Of a stretch of 64,000 bases of DNA, positions 51,306 to 62,132 are shown piece after piece. Each line of letters opens with the position of its first letter. Position 1 is the stretch's first letter. The stretch is taken from positions 2,520,748 to 2,584,747 of the forward strand of contig VWZP01009941.1 of the NCBI GenBank assembly GCA_013396995.1, in the 5' to 3' direction. A model generated the notes under the pieces. That model saw only the letters and a program-made list of their open reading frames with translations, had not been told where the DNA came from and searched no databases. Origin of the DNA: Dicaeum eximium (Eukaryota > Chordata > Aves > Passeriformes > Dicaeidae). The translations under genes were made by a program, and so were the position numbers.

Positions 51306-52812
51306 TAGTATGTTTCCAATAGTGTAGTGCCTTAAGCCTCAATTTAAAAAAAAAATTACTGAAGAGATGCAGTTTTCCAGTCTACAGACTGTTTTCTTTC
51401 CTTTTTTCCAAAGTCTGTCTGCAGTTGCATAAGCATGACTATGTGAAAGGTAGGTAGATTAAATGTGTTCTCTGATTCTACTGCCTTAATCAGATTGTTT
51501 TGCCAGCATCACTTTAAGAGAAGCAAGGACATAGAAGAGCTTTCCAGTAATAGTTATCCATTGTTGTCCAGACACAACATTTTCAAAAATATTCTAGGGA
51601 GACTGAAAGTTGATAGAATGTGTTTTTCTTTCCATCATTGTCCTGAAATGAAGATCTACCACATATTAACACTAAAGTATGGATGTAATAAACCAGTGGT
51701 TTTGAAATAAAAATCAGAAGGAAGAGAGCTTAACATCAGTGCAATTGATGTAACTAATAGATATAACTGGTGCTGGTTAGGGGCAAAATGTAAGAGTCTT
51801 GCTGAGTAGCTAGTAACCTTGCTCAGCTCTCTTGTGCTTAGAAAAGGCAAGACTAATCTACTGGATTTACTTCAGGTAGTATGTGGACAAATGCGATCCA
51901 ACACATAAGCCTGTCAGGACCAGTCATATATATAAAAATTTCAAACACTGATACAGACACTTTAGCTAGAAGGAGTCACCATTTGAATGTACAGTCTGTA
52001 AAAATATGCTTAGGAAAAGAGTTTAATCTATTGAAGGCTTAAAACCTGCAGTAAAAATTGAAGTCTGGCTGAGAACTTGAAGACATGCCCGCATTTAATG
52101 GATTTATGGGCTTTTGTTGCACCATACAAGTAACCTAAGAAGCTGCTTTTCCTTGCAGGTATAAAATGAATTACTCTAGGTTTCAACTTGCTGATTGAGA
52201 TTTACTTGTTGGGCTTGAATCTTTTTGGCATTTGTTTTGTTCTCTGTATTTCTCTTTTGCATTGAAAAGTTAGTATTTAAGCCTTTTATTTATTACTGCT
52301 TTGAATTTCATTTATCCCACAGCTGACTTTTGTCTTTATTTCTAAGCATTCTGTCTTAAGGGACATGCACAACATCCCACAAAATAGTATAATCTTCTTT
52401 ATGCTATTTCTAGTATTCCATAGCAACTGAGGGGAAAAATAAAAAAGGAGACTAAACTGAACACTACAACACAGGCAATTCATTACAGATTTTCTGCTTA
52501 GCATTCAGTAAATTGTCAAGTCCTTATTTTCGTCATTAGCATATTTTTCACAGAGCAGAAGCATAGCCATTTCTGGCAGACTGAATTAAATCTGTTTTAC
52601 TTGAATATGAAAGAAGAAAACATTGTCAGACTTTCTATGAAAGCATCATTTTCTAGTAATCATTTGTTTCTCTGGAACACTTTGCTGTGGATGTCTTTAT
52701 GTCTTTATGTTTTTCCTGTTCTATGGGTGTGTATGTTTCAGTCTACCTGTAATTAAACCATTCCTTACCTGTAGGGGAAAAAACACAGAAAAATCTATGA
52801 GGGTTTTTCTGG
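51306..52812 (+). other. ASXL3: ASXL3 intron 2, nothing recognised
   Basis: AT-rich intronic sequence with no gene, repeat or RNA signature recognised. Confidence 0.5.
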
Positions 52813-52877
52813 NNNNNNNNNNNNNNNNNNNNNNNNNNNNNNNNNNNNNNNNNNNNNNNNNNNNNNNNNNNNNNNNN
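52813..52877. other. Assembly gap (65 N)
   Basis: 65 unresolved bases directly followed by a run of 47 T. The gap size is probably an estimate, and the missing sequence is probably homopolymer or low-complexity DNA. Confidence 0.95.

Positions 52878-52924
<47 letters not shown>
52878..52924 (+). repeat. Poly-T run (47 T) at gap edge
   Basis: Uninterrupted T from the gap edge to 52924. Its length is uncertain because homopolymers this long are poorly sequenced. Frames through it give poly-Phe or poly-Lys and are not genes. Confidence 0.9.
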
Positions 52925-52930
<6 letters not shown>

Positions 52931-55900
52931 CATATTGCATGAGCTGAGGAATTTACTAATTCTCTTTTAGAGAGATTGATGGCTATGCACTGGTACATAT
53001 AATACAAAATTTTTTAGTACATATTTATAGAATCAAGCCCCCAAAAAAGCCCCAGAATTTCACTGTCTCAGGACAATGAAAAAGATCAGGTAGAACTATC
53101 CAGAAGATTTTTTTACATACATGAATTTATTTTCTTTGTAAGACTAGCTGATAGAAATTCCATTTTATTTGAGTCTCATAGATAGTCTTAATTACTGTGA
53201 AATTAAATTACATGCATCCTTGTCATTTCAAAACAGAATTTAAAAAGTGCCTGAACATATTTTGCTTGCTTATGTACTGTCATGTGAAGTAAAAATGTTT
53301 TATTCAAGATATGATTTTTCTTTCAGAAGCTTGGAAAGCTGTCTTCTATTTCTCAACCCAATAAACTCTGCACTGGTCACTGAGTCTGTTTTATGGTAGC
53401 TGTGTGCTAGAACCAGTCATTGTGTAGCTAACAGATACTTACAATATTGAAAGAGAACTGGCAACCAAAATTTATACCTCAAAGGAAAGTATTAATAAAA
53501 GAACTTAAAAACTGCATGTATGAAATTGTGTTTATGGGCTTGAGTGTGTAAATAACGCCTACAGACACAAATTTACCACTGTAAATGTACATATGCCCTT
53601 ATATGCATATAAATTGGAAATCACAAAATTATAATCAAATATATTCTTTGTTCAGTTATTCCAAGAGCTAAGTATGGGAAAGAGCTCAAATGATCCTCAA
53701 GAACTGTTTTGCTGTTTGCCCTCAATAGCTGAAAGAGGACAAATTGATTTCTCCCTCATTTCCTTTGGTCTTCATTGTATTTGTAATATGAGGAAAGGAA
53801 AATTGGTTCTAGTAGCTCTTTTCAGTAAGTACTACCTCCCAACAAGAAAAAAACAAGCCCACGTAGCTGAGTCACCCCATTTAGGATCTTGCAGCATCCA
53901 TAGCTACTGCTGCATCGTTAATGTTTCAGTAGGCTTGCTTAAGATACAGTTATTTGCTACCAGAATCCAAGGAGATCCACCATTCAGAGATTCACTGGCA
54001 TGCTTTTATATTTAATTAGCAAATAAAATAAAACAAGTGTGGGATCCAGGCAACTATTCTCTCTTGCAAATGGCCCCTAATTCTTGCTATTCCTTCATTT
54101 CTTTTTTCATGTTACCAATACACGTGGAGTTTTTGTTTTCTAGACTGCTAAGTACTTTGGGTAAGCATTATCAAAAACAGCTATGACCCATAAGTGACAG
54201 CAAGGAGGTTTTTGAGAAGATACCTTAAAAAAAATACGACAAGCAGGAAGTTGTTATTTTGCTTTTATTTGTTACTTTGTTTTGTTAAAGATTGCTTGTT
54301 TTCTATCAGGGAATCTTTCCTTGGCCAGTGAAAATTTAGCAGTTTCAAAGAGTATTTGTACTCCTAACTGTCTGTCCCCTTCGTCCAAAGCCAACATCAC
54401 TAAACCCAGTCCAATCATTGACCTTTCTCCCTTTATAGTAGTAGCTGATATAAATGTAAACTATTGCATCAAAATACCATTCAGTCAAATGATATACTGA
54501 ACTATATAAACTAGTGTTGGTACAGGATTGTTTGTGCCCAAGCTACAATCCAGGAATTAATGACATGATTGGTACTGTTAATTAATTTAATATTCTACTT
54601 CTCATTCAATTTTTATTGACAACAGAAAGCAATTTTGGGCTACAACTGAATTTTTTTTTTTTTTGTGATCCATGTTATTTTAAGTTTCTTTGGCATGTGT
54701 GGCTCAGCTCCTTCATTCAAAGGGACTTTAATAAGGACTTCAAGCTTCATTTCAGGTTGAATGATGTGGCAATCAAAAATGACTAGTCTGAAACTTCTAT
54801 TCTTTTAATCAATTTTGTTATTTTCACAAAATATTTGATTGCTTCTTTTGTTGTAATTTGGAAACATTGTGTGTGACATTTGGAAATTAGATTGACTTCT
54901 ATTTATAAGTTAAATAGAAAATTAAGTTTCCCAGTTCCAGACTTAAAGAGCTGTCTTAAGTCAAAGAAGAATAAGGACATCTACTAATAGGCTAATTTGT
55001 AACAGCTGGAGTAAGTTAAAACACAAAAATAAAAGTATCTGCTTCATCCTTTGAAGGAAGGAAAAAAGGTTTTACTGTGCTGTTTTGCCAAGTTAAACTC
55101 CCTTATGTACTACAAATATAACTTAAACATTTCACATCAACACAAATATTTTAATTTGACACAATACAATAAATCATACATTGCTATATTTTTTAAGGTA
55201 CAAGGTGTACTGTGATTGCCTATTCTGTGTTTATTTTCAGGCTTTTCTTACAGGCAAGAGCTCTTAACAAAAACATTTTATGCACATAATTGGCATGTTT
55301 AGTCAGCAAAGTTGCAGTAGTTACATTTATTTTAATGTTTAGGGTGAAAGTATGGTGTCGCTTATACAACTATTTTTCTAGGAATAAGTATTAGTAGAAA
55401 ACAATAATTTGCTTCAGATCTCATTTTATTTATGATTACTCCCAGCTTCCTTATTCCTTGTATCAGTTTGGTTTTTCTGCCTGTTTTGATGATTCAGTAA
55501 AATATTCTCAAGTTCTGATTGACTCTTCAAGTGCAAGAATAATGAGAAAAATCTTCTGTAAGGAAATGAATGGTTCTTTTTATTCATTTATTCTCTCACA
55601 TAATAGGACATACTTTAGAATTTATTCTTTTTCAATTCAATGTGAATTGAAGGTGTAGAAATAGGTTGTTCTTTTATGTCCTAGCTTTCTCTTTTTGGAT
55701 TGGTTGCAATGTTTTGGATGTTAAAAATAAATATGTGGCTTCTGCATAATTGTGCCAGAATTTCACATTTAGTTTCAAAATTCTGAATTCCTTCAGTTAG
55801 AAGTTACATCCTAATTGAAAACGGGAGAGAAAGAACAAAGAAACTGTGGAGATTTTTCTGAACTTTTGTGAATAAGAAGGCATAAGATATGGTGCACTTT

Positions 55901-56009
55901 CTTTGGTTTTGAATAGAAATGGACAAAACTAAATTTAGGGATTTCAATTGTTCTCACTTCATAAAAAAGGTTTAGTATTATTTTATATTTCTGCTTTAAA
56001 AGAAATATG
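52925..56009 (+). other. ASXL3: ASXL3 intron 2, nothing recognised
   Basis: AT-rich intronic sequence with chance frames only. No exon or transposon was recognised. Confidence 0.5.
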
Positions 56010-56039
56010 TTTCTTTTATCAGAGCAGGAAGTTATAGGA

Positions 56040-56190
56040 TGAAGTTGGGGATCGCAGGAGAGAAAGAGAGAAGACACTGGGAGAAGAATAAGGAAGAGAG
56101 AAGAGATAGGAAGCAAAGTCAGAAGATGGAAAAGTAGAAAGATAAAGGACAGAGGAAAGGGAAGTGAAAGATGAAAAGGCCAAATGAAGA
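56040..56190 (+). repeat. Purine-rich tract, left part
   Basis: About 150 bp of mainly A and G on the sense strand (GAGAGAAAGAGAGAAG-like), ending where the LTR similarity begins. Its composition matches the tract on the far side of the LTR. Confidence 0.75.
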
Positions 56191-56194
56191 GGTG

Positions 56195-56898
56195 TTCATG
56201 ACAGTGCTCTGGCAGTGTGGGGCTGCAGGGCCAGACACAGCCTTGTGGCTGAGATAGCGGTGCCTCAGGGGTAACATATTTAAGAAAAGGCAAAACCAGC
56301 ACTCAGGCAGAAGAGTAGAGTAAATATAAACAGAGTGTGGAACAGTGATGGGAACACCAGAGAAGAAGGAAGGGAGGAAGGAGGTGCTCTGGGCACCAGA
56401 GCAGAGGATCCCTTGCAGGCTCTGGAGGGCCATGCCAGAGCAGGTACCTGCACTGCAGCCAGTGGAGGACATGACACAGGGACATTTGGCTATTTCCTGA
56501 AGGAGGTGTTGCCCAGGGAGAGCCCAGGCTGGAGCAGGCAAAAACTGTGAGGAGGAAGCAGCGGCAGAGAGGAGCAGTTGTGAACTGAGTGTAATCCCTA
56601 TCCCTCAGTGCAACTCAGTGTGGGAAAGGTAGAGAAATTGAGAGTGAAGGAGGAAGGTAGACCCAAGCTGTTGTTTTAAATTTTTTTGGTCTTTATTTCT
56701 CTCTACCCAAACTAATTGGCAATAAATATGCTTTCATCAAGTTGACTCTGTTTTGTCTCTTACTGTAACTTGTAAACAATCTCCATGTATTTATCTCAAC
56801 CCACAGGTTTTTCATCCCTGCTTCTCCCTGTTTCCTGTTGGGGAGGGGGAGGGAAAGGTTGGGTGGGCATTTGGCTGCTGGCCAAGTCAAACCCACCA
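56195..56898 (+). mobile_element. Second LTR of the same ERVL-like family (copy 2)
   Basis: About 700 bp align in order with the LTR at 3173-4136. The block GTGCCTCAGGGGTAACATAT corresponds to 'gcacctcagggataacagag' in copy 1. Shared 'ctggagcagg' and 'cagagaggagcag' type segments follow, then AATAAA at 56721-56726, a GTTGACTCTGTTTTG segment, and a close ending in AACCCACCA. The TATA-like ATATTTAAG at about 56276-56284 is intact here, while it is eroded in copy 1. The 5' part is missing or unrecognisable. It lies in intron 2 in the sense orientation, so its polyadenylation signal reads in the direction of ASXL3. No viral coding sequence is present. Confidence 0.7.
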
Positions 56899-57375
56899 TG
56901 GGAGGAAAGAAAGGAAAAGCAAGGGAGAAAAAGAGAAGAACAAATAAGGTAAAGAGAAATGAGAAGAGTAAAGACAGAAGGAAGAAAGTAAAGAAAGGAG
57001 AAGGAAGAGAGAAGTGAAAAAGAAGAAAAAATAAAACTGAGAAAACAGAAAATAAGAAAGCAAGGAGAAAAGAGGGACAAATGAAAAGAGAGGGAAGGAA
57101 GAAAGAAAGGGATAGAAAATTAATGCAGGAAAACAAAAGAGAAAAGAATAAAAAATAAAGCAAGCAGAAAAGAACAGAACATAGAAGAAGGGAGGGAGAG
57201 AAGATAAAAAGGAAAGAAGAGAGAAATTAAAGGGGAAAGAAAAATGTACAGTGGGATAAAGAAGAGAGAAAAAGTGAGGAAGAAAAATAGAAGATTGAGA
57301 AGAAAAAGAAAGATAAGGGAAAGAACTGAAGAAAAGCAGCAGACAGAAAAGAAAATAAGAGCAAAAATAATGGAA
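56899..57375 (+). repeat. Long purine-rich tract (about 475 bp)
   Basis: Roughly nine of ten bases are A or G on the ASXL3 sense strand, as degenerate GGAA/GAGAAA/AAGAAA words with no fixed period. The opposite strand gives open frames of up to 182 codons made of Phe, Leu and Ser, which are compositional. Tracts like this can form triplex (H-) DNA. Confidence 0.9.
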
Positions 57376-58229
57376 TAAAGTCCAAGCAAGTTCACTCTGG
57401 TTGAGGAATCTGTAGCTAAATGCTTTTAGCAGCAAAGTTAAGTTTTTTACCTGACAGAAAGAGCTCCTATGTGGTAACCAAGACCATGGAAATTACTTTC
57501 CATCAAGTATAAGTGGTAAAATCCCTATATTAAAATAACTCAACTTGGGTTTCAGTGTTGCCATTCAATGAATAGATACATTATTTACAGGTGAAAATTT
57601 TGAAAGAAATTGTAATAAGCATTAAGAACTCTCTTACTGATTTGGACTGATTACTTAGGTGGGTGGGTGGTGTGGCTGAAACGGCATAGTAAACTCTGGC
57701 AGGCCAACATGTTGGCATGCATCAGTTTTTAACAAGAGGTAAAGTTACTGGGCCAGTTTAATTGGGGTAATTGAGTAGGATTTTTGACAGTAAAAAAGAA
57801 AAAACAAATCAGTTTAAGTTCAGCATTGCAATTTACGTTCACGCTGTTGTTTCTGTCTGGAAGAAATACTGTTTAATAAAGTAATGTCATGTTACAGCCT
57901 GGTAGCTCAATATTCAGTAACATGTTAAAGATTTAAAGATTTTTGATAAGAAAAATAAATCTATAATTCTCATAAAATATAAAGAATAGTTTTAAACTGT
58001 GTAGTACTTAGTAAAGTTCTTTATATAGTACTTTGCTTGGCACTACTCTTTTATTATTTCCTTAAGTGGTTAAATCTTGCCATAATTTAAGCGTTTTCAC
58101 TGATATATATCACATGCCTTTTAGAAATTAATTTGGATAGGTCTTAACAGCATGTTGTGCTTTGCCTTCTGTGTTTTGTTTTCATTACTGGGGGAAGGTA
58201 GTGGAGATGTATGTTCCTAGGCCCATCTT
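57376..58229 (+). other. ASXL3: ASXL3 intron 2, nothing recognised
   Basis: AT-rich intronic sequence. No gene or repeat was recognised apart from a short GGTGGGTGGGTGG at 57658-57670. Confidence 0.45.
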
Positions 58230-58545
58230 CGAGTTTCATAAATTTAGTTGCGATTGGTTTTGCAATTGGCAGCAACTGGGAAATTGCACTGAAATCACGT
58301 GAGAGAGCCAGGAACATGACAAAAGGCTCCAGCGCAGGAACGCGTGGGCGTGTGGGGCTCCATCAAGCTCGGTAATTCTGCTTTCCCTCAGCAGGGTGGT
58401 ACCCCCTCCTCTCCCCTGCTCTGCGTCCTCTGGCGCCAGATGCCGCGAGCCAAGGGGATACGGTTGAGGCGAGCCAGCTGCATCTGGCACGTGGGCTCAG
58501 GAGCGGCTGGAGGGAGCGCGGTGCCTTCGCTGACAAAAGGTGAAA
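58230..58545 (+). promoter_or_regulatory. Small intronic CpG-island-like block
   Basis: By eye there are about 18 CpGs in 300 bp of GC-rich sequence, abruptly different from both flanks. Near its left edge two inverted CCAAT boxes (ATTGG at about 58253 and 58266) lie close together. Two CACGTG-like sites are present (58298 and 58489). It contains an exon-like segment, 58392-58539, with a CTTTCCCTCAG acceptor and an AAAAG|GTGAAA donor. It could be an alternative promoter or first exon of ASXL3, an enhancer, or a GC-rich piece of an unrecognised repeat. Reading it as a continuation of exon 2 gives an early stop, so it is not an in-frame coding exon. Confidence 0.4.
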
Positions 58546-59439
58546 TACAGGCCTTGCTCTGAGCAGTCTGAAATGGGAACCAGTTGTGTCAGTCTGAGGC
58601 CATCCTTCTCCAGTTACTGTAAACCAATATTGTAGCCGAAAGAATAATCCTGTTCTCTCCAAGCTGCTTTTCCTGTTCTGGGCTGCCCATCTCCCTGGAT
58701 GCTGGCACAAGCATTCGCGTGGCTGTTTGGGGAAATAATCAAGTTTTAAATAAAGAAAAAAGGGGTGTGGAGGAGACAGGAACATGTGGTCTGCCTTAGA
58801 GGGAAGCCACTCAGGCTGCAGTCTTGAGTGGCAAAGCTGATAGAAAGTGACATGAGTCCAGTATTAGTCCTGGTGTAAACCTTGCTGGTGAAAGCAGAAA
58901 CTGCTCTGTGGCCTTACAAAAAGGTACAGAAATGCACTATTGCTAGCATAACTGCAGGGTGGATTCTTGTAACCATTACAGCTGTGGTAACAGAAGTCCC
59001 TGCTGTGGATGATAAGAAAAACTGGAAATTCTTCTAATCAATCAGGGGAGGAGTGTGGCTGGAAGCTGTGACTTGCATCAGGATTATGGTCCTGGTATAG
59101 CATGATAAAGTAGGAATCCTACTCAGTCTTTTGAACTAGGCCTGGCGCACAGTGGTTTTCTGACAACACTTTGTTCTTTTTTTTTCCCTTTTTCATTGTG
59201 CAACGGAGTTAATGAAGCCACTGTCAGATGCTGCATGGGCTTCCTCTGTGGGTGGTGCAGCAGCTCCCAAGTCCTGTTGTTCTTTTGCAGTATATTTTGT
59301 CATTTTGTTGCAGATTTCCAGCAGAGGCACTTAATCGCAGAAGGAGCAGTTGCAGCAGTTTCCAGGCTTCTTGAGCAAGCTTCAGGGAAAATATCCTGGG
59401 ATCTCCTGTTTCTGTGAACTTTGGTGGTACGCTGCAGCA
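58546..59439 (+). other. ASXL3: ASXL3 intron 2, nothing firmly recognised
   Basis: Intronic sequence. The final 200 bp may already belong to the decayed CR1 that follows, but I could not match them with confidence. Confidence 0.4.
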
Positions 59440-62041
59440 TGTCAGGTCCAGCCTATGGGGGCATTTGACTCTGTCAGTTCTGACAGACAGCTTTTGTTGG
59501 CTAATTGCTGGTTGTGGACTACCTGTGTAGTAGTCATAAGCTCACTGTGGATAGAGACTCCAAGATGGGGAAGATGGAAACTTATGACTTCTGGCAGTAG
59601 AAGAAAGCTTCTCAGCCTACAGAGAGGATAGCTGTAGTGCACTGGAGGGAGATCAGTAGGATTGTCAGAGGAGACAATCAGAGCCAGCTGAGGCTCAGCC
59701 ATGTTGTGTATATGAAGAGGAAAATGAGGGTGACTGTTGTTTGAGATCATATCAAGACAGTCACCAGTCTTCCAGACTGCTGTACTTGCTATAGTTGGAG
59801 ATTTACTTCTTGTTGGGTACTTGAATCACAGATGTTGCAGATGGACATCTTTGAGGGCTGTCCAACCCTCAGACTTCCCCCCTTGGTGTTCATCCACGTG
59901 GTTTCCATGATACTACTGCATGGCTTCAAAAGTGACTACATGGCTCTGGTGGCAAGGGTGAAGGGCACAAATGATCAGGTGGGGTTTTTCTCAATCCTGC
60001 AAGTGAGGTGGAAATGCTCAGGTAGCAGAGGACACAACCATCAAGTCCAAGTCTGGCTGCATGACTGGTGTCACAGGCAAAGCTGTAGCACCTCCTTTGA
60101 GGAATAAAGGCTACTGAATAGGGGCAGGATTCATAAGATGGAGTGTGGCAAAGGCATCTTTGCTGACAGTCTCAGTCTTCTTTTCTGGAAGGCTTTGAAG
60201 CAGCTACTTAATGTGAAGGTGGCTGGAATTTGAAGAGAAGTAAAGGCATGGGGGGCACCATGGGAGTATCTGGGAAAAAACATAATTGGAGGAACGTTGG
60301 GCTTTCTTTATGCAGCCTCTGCACACTTTCAGAGGACTTTAGAGTTACAAACACATGGGGGGATAATGCACACAACAGGATGCTACTGTGAATAGATGGA
60401 GGGATGCAGGCTGGCAAAGAGGGGCAGTGCATGCAAAGGAGGGGTGGGTGTGCACAGTGCTTTGCCCTGGAATGAGTACTGAGCCTGAGGCAGAACAACA
60501 TGAGTAGTGCTGGGGTAAACATCTGCTGCTGACCATCTGGCCAAGAAGTACATGAGGCCTTAAAGTAACTGCTGGGCACCTTGCAATTATTGGAGACCAT
60601 AGTAGTTGTGGGGAATGCAAGCAAGCCAGGACGTCCTGTTCCTGAAAGACAATTCCTTGCTGCAGGTGGTGTGCTTCCTGGACTTGTTACATGTGAACAA
60701 GGGAGGTCTGGTTGAATGTATGAAGATTAGTGGCCACCCTGGTCAAACTATGGACAAAAGGGTCCAAGAAAGCTGTTAAATCTTCCTTGGTGAATGAGAA
60801 TGGCTCATCATAATGCACAAAAAATCTAGCAAGTGTGGCAGAAAGCCAGTATGAGTGAGAAGAGGTAAATCGTGCCTGGCCAGCTGCTTCACCTTCTATG
60901 TTCAGATGACTGGTTCTGTGCATGAGACAACTGCAGTGGATATCTGTTTCCTTGACTTCAGCGAGGCATTTGGCATCATTTCCCAGAGTATCTTCACAGC
61001 AAGTTGATGACATAAGGGCTTAATAAAGGGATAGTAGCATAGATGGAAATTTGCTTTGACTTCAGGCCCCAAAGTGTTTTGATGAAAGGTGCTAACTCCA
61101 GTTGGTGACCAGGTACTAAGTGGTGTTGCTCACACATTGATACTGAGGCTGGTACTGGTAATGTTGCTGTTAAACACCTGGAATATGGGACAGAGTGCAC
61201 ATTCAGCAGGTTTAGAGGAAGCAGTTGGTAAATTGAAGACTGGGCTGTTGTTCAGAGGGATCTAGACAGCAGAGAACTGTGTTAACAGGAGCCTTGTGCA
61301 ATTCAACACAGGCAAGAACAAACTTCTTCATCTGGAACACAGTCATCTGTGGTGGTGTAGGCTGGGGGCTAACACAGCAGGAATCAGCTTTGCAGAGAAT
61401 TTCCTGGGAGTGCTGGTGGTTAACAAGGCAGCTATTAGTCCATCAATGTGCCCTTGCAGCAAAGAAGGACAAGCCCATGTTGGGCTGTGTTAGCAGGACT
61501 GTGGCCAGCAGGCCAAGTGGACCAATCCTTCCCCTCTGTTCAGCACTTGTGAGACGGCATTTGGAGAACCATGTCCAGTTTTGGGCCCGCTATTCCAGGA
61601 AAGAGATTGATTCATCAGTGAAGGTTCACTGAGATGGCTGGAGGCTGGGGCATATGGTATATGAGGAGAGGCTGAGACCAGGGCTTGTTCACACAGAAGA
61701 GAAGGCTCAGGGATCCCGTGGCACTCCACTGCTAACTGATGGGAGCATGTAGGGAAGACAGAGCCAGGCTTTTCTTGGAGGTTGCATAGTGACAACATGA
61801 GAAGCAAAGAGTGAGAGGCAGCAGACACAAATTGGAACATGAAACATTCTGATTTGGTACTAAGAAAAATACTTTTCCCAGTTAGAGCAGTTAAGCACAG
61901 GAGGAAGGTTGTCCAGGGAGGCTGTGAAGTCTCCATTCTTGGAGATTGCACAAAACTTGAGTGGACAAGGCTGAGATCCAAGTGGCCCTGCTTTGACCAG
62001 AAGGTTGGACTAGATAACTTCTGGAAGTTCCTAGCACTGTA
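59440..62041 (+). pseudogene. Old CR1 LINE with ORF1 and ORF2 remnants
   Basis: A heavily decayed CR1 in the sense orientation, still collinear with a full element. The frame at 59832-60107 and its continuation read FKSDYMALVARVKG and LHDWCHRQS, then FADSLSLLFWKALKQLL, matching the esterase-like domain of CR1 ORF1. Around 60643-60715, DNSLLQVVCFLDLL matches the C-terminal endonuclease region. Near 60935-60985, AVDICFLDFSEAFGIISQ is RT motif A with its Asp retained. At 61430-61590, LPLCSALVRRHLENHVQFWA is the RT tail. The end near 62003-62041 reads AGAAGGTTGGACTAGATAAC plus a worn CR1 tail. At about 2.6 kb, against roughly 4.5 kb for a full element, it has lost most of the endonuclease and RT core. 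Many stops and frameshifts make it non-functional. Confidence 0.8.
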
Positions 62042-62108
62042 AATTACATGAGGACATGAAACTTGGTGGAGCTGAATGTTCTTAAAAATAGCTGTAACTT
62101 TTTTTGGA

Positions 62109-62132
62109 GGGAGGCAGGGTGGGTGGGGTGGG
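62109..62132 (+). repeat. Strong G-quadruplex motif
   Basis: G runs of 3, 3, 4 and 3 at 62117-62132 are separated by single T's, with another GGG at 62109-62111. One-base loops give the most stable parallel quadruplex class. It is on the ASXL3 sense strand, about 70 bp after the CR1 end. Confidence 0.75.

Noticed and set aside
52707..52970. Frames with poly-Phe or poly-Lys
   Set aside because: They are made of N's and a T homopolymer.
56693..57435. Minus-strand frames of 91-182 codons rich in Phe, Leu and Ser that look like membrane proteins
   Set aside because: They are the translation of the pyrimidine strand of a purine-rich tract. The hydrophobicity is purely compositional.
58392..58539. 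In-frame ASXL3 exon 3
   Set aside because: Splice-like edges are present, but joining it to the AG left by exon 2 gives a stop after about 25 codons and none of the expected SGTSPLACLNAML-type motif.
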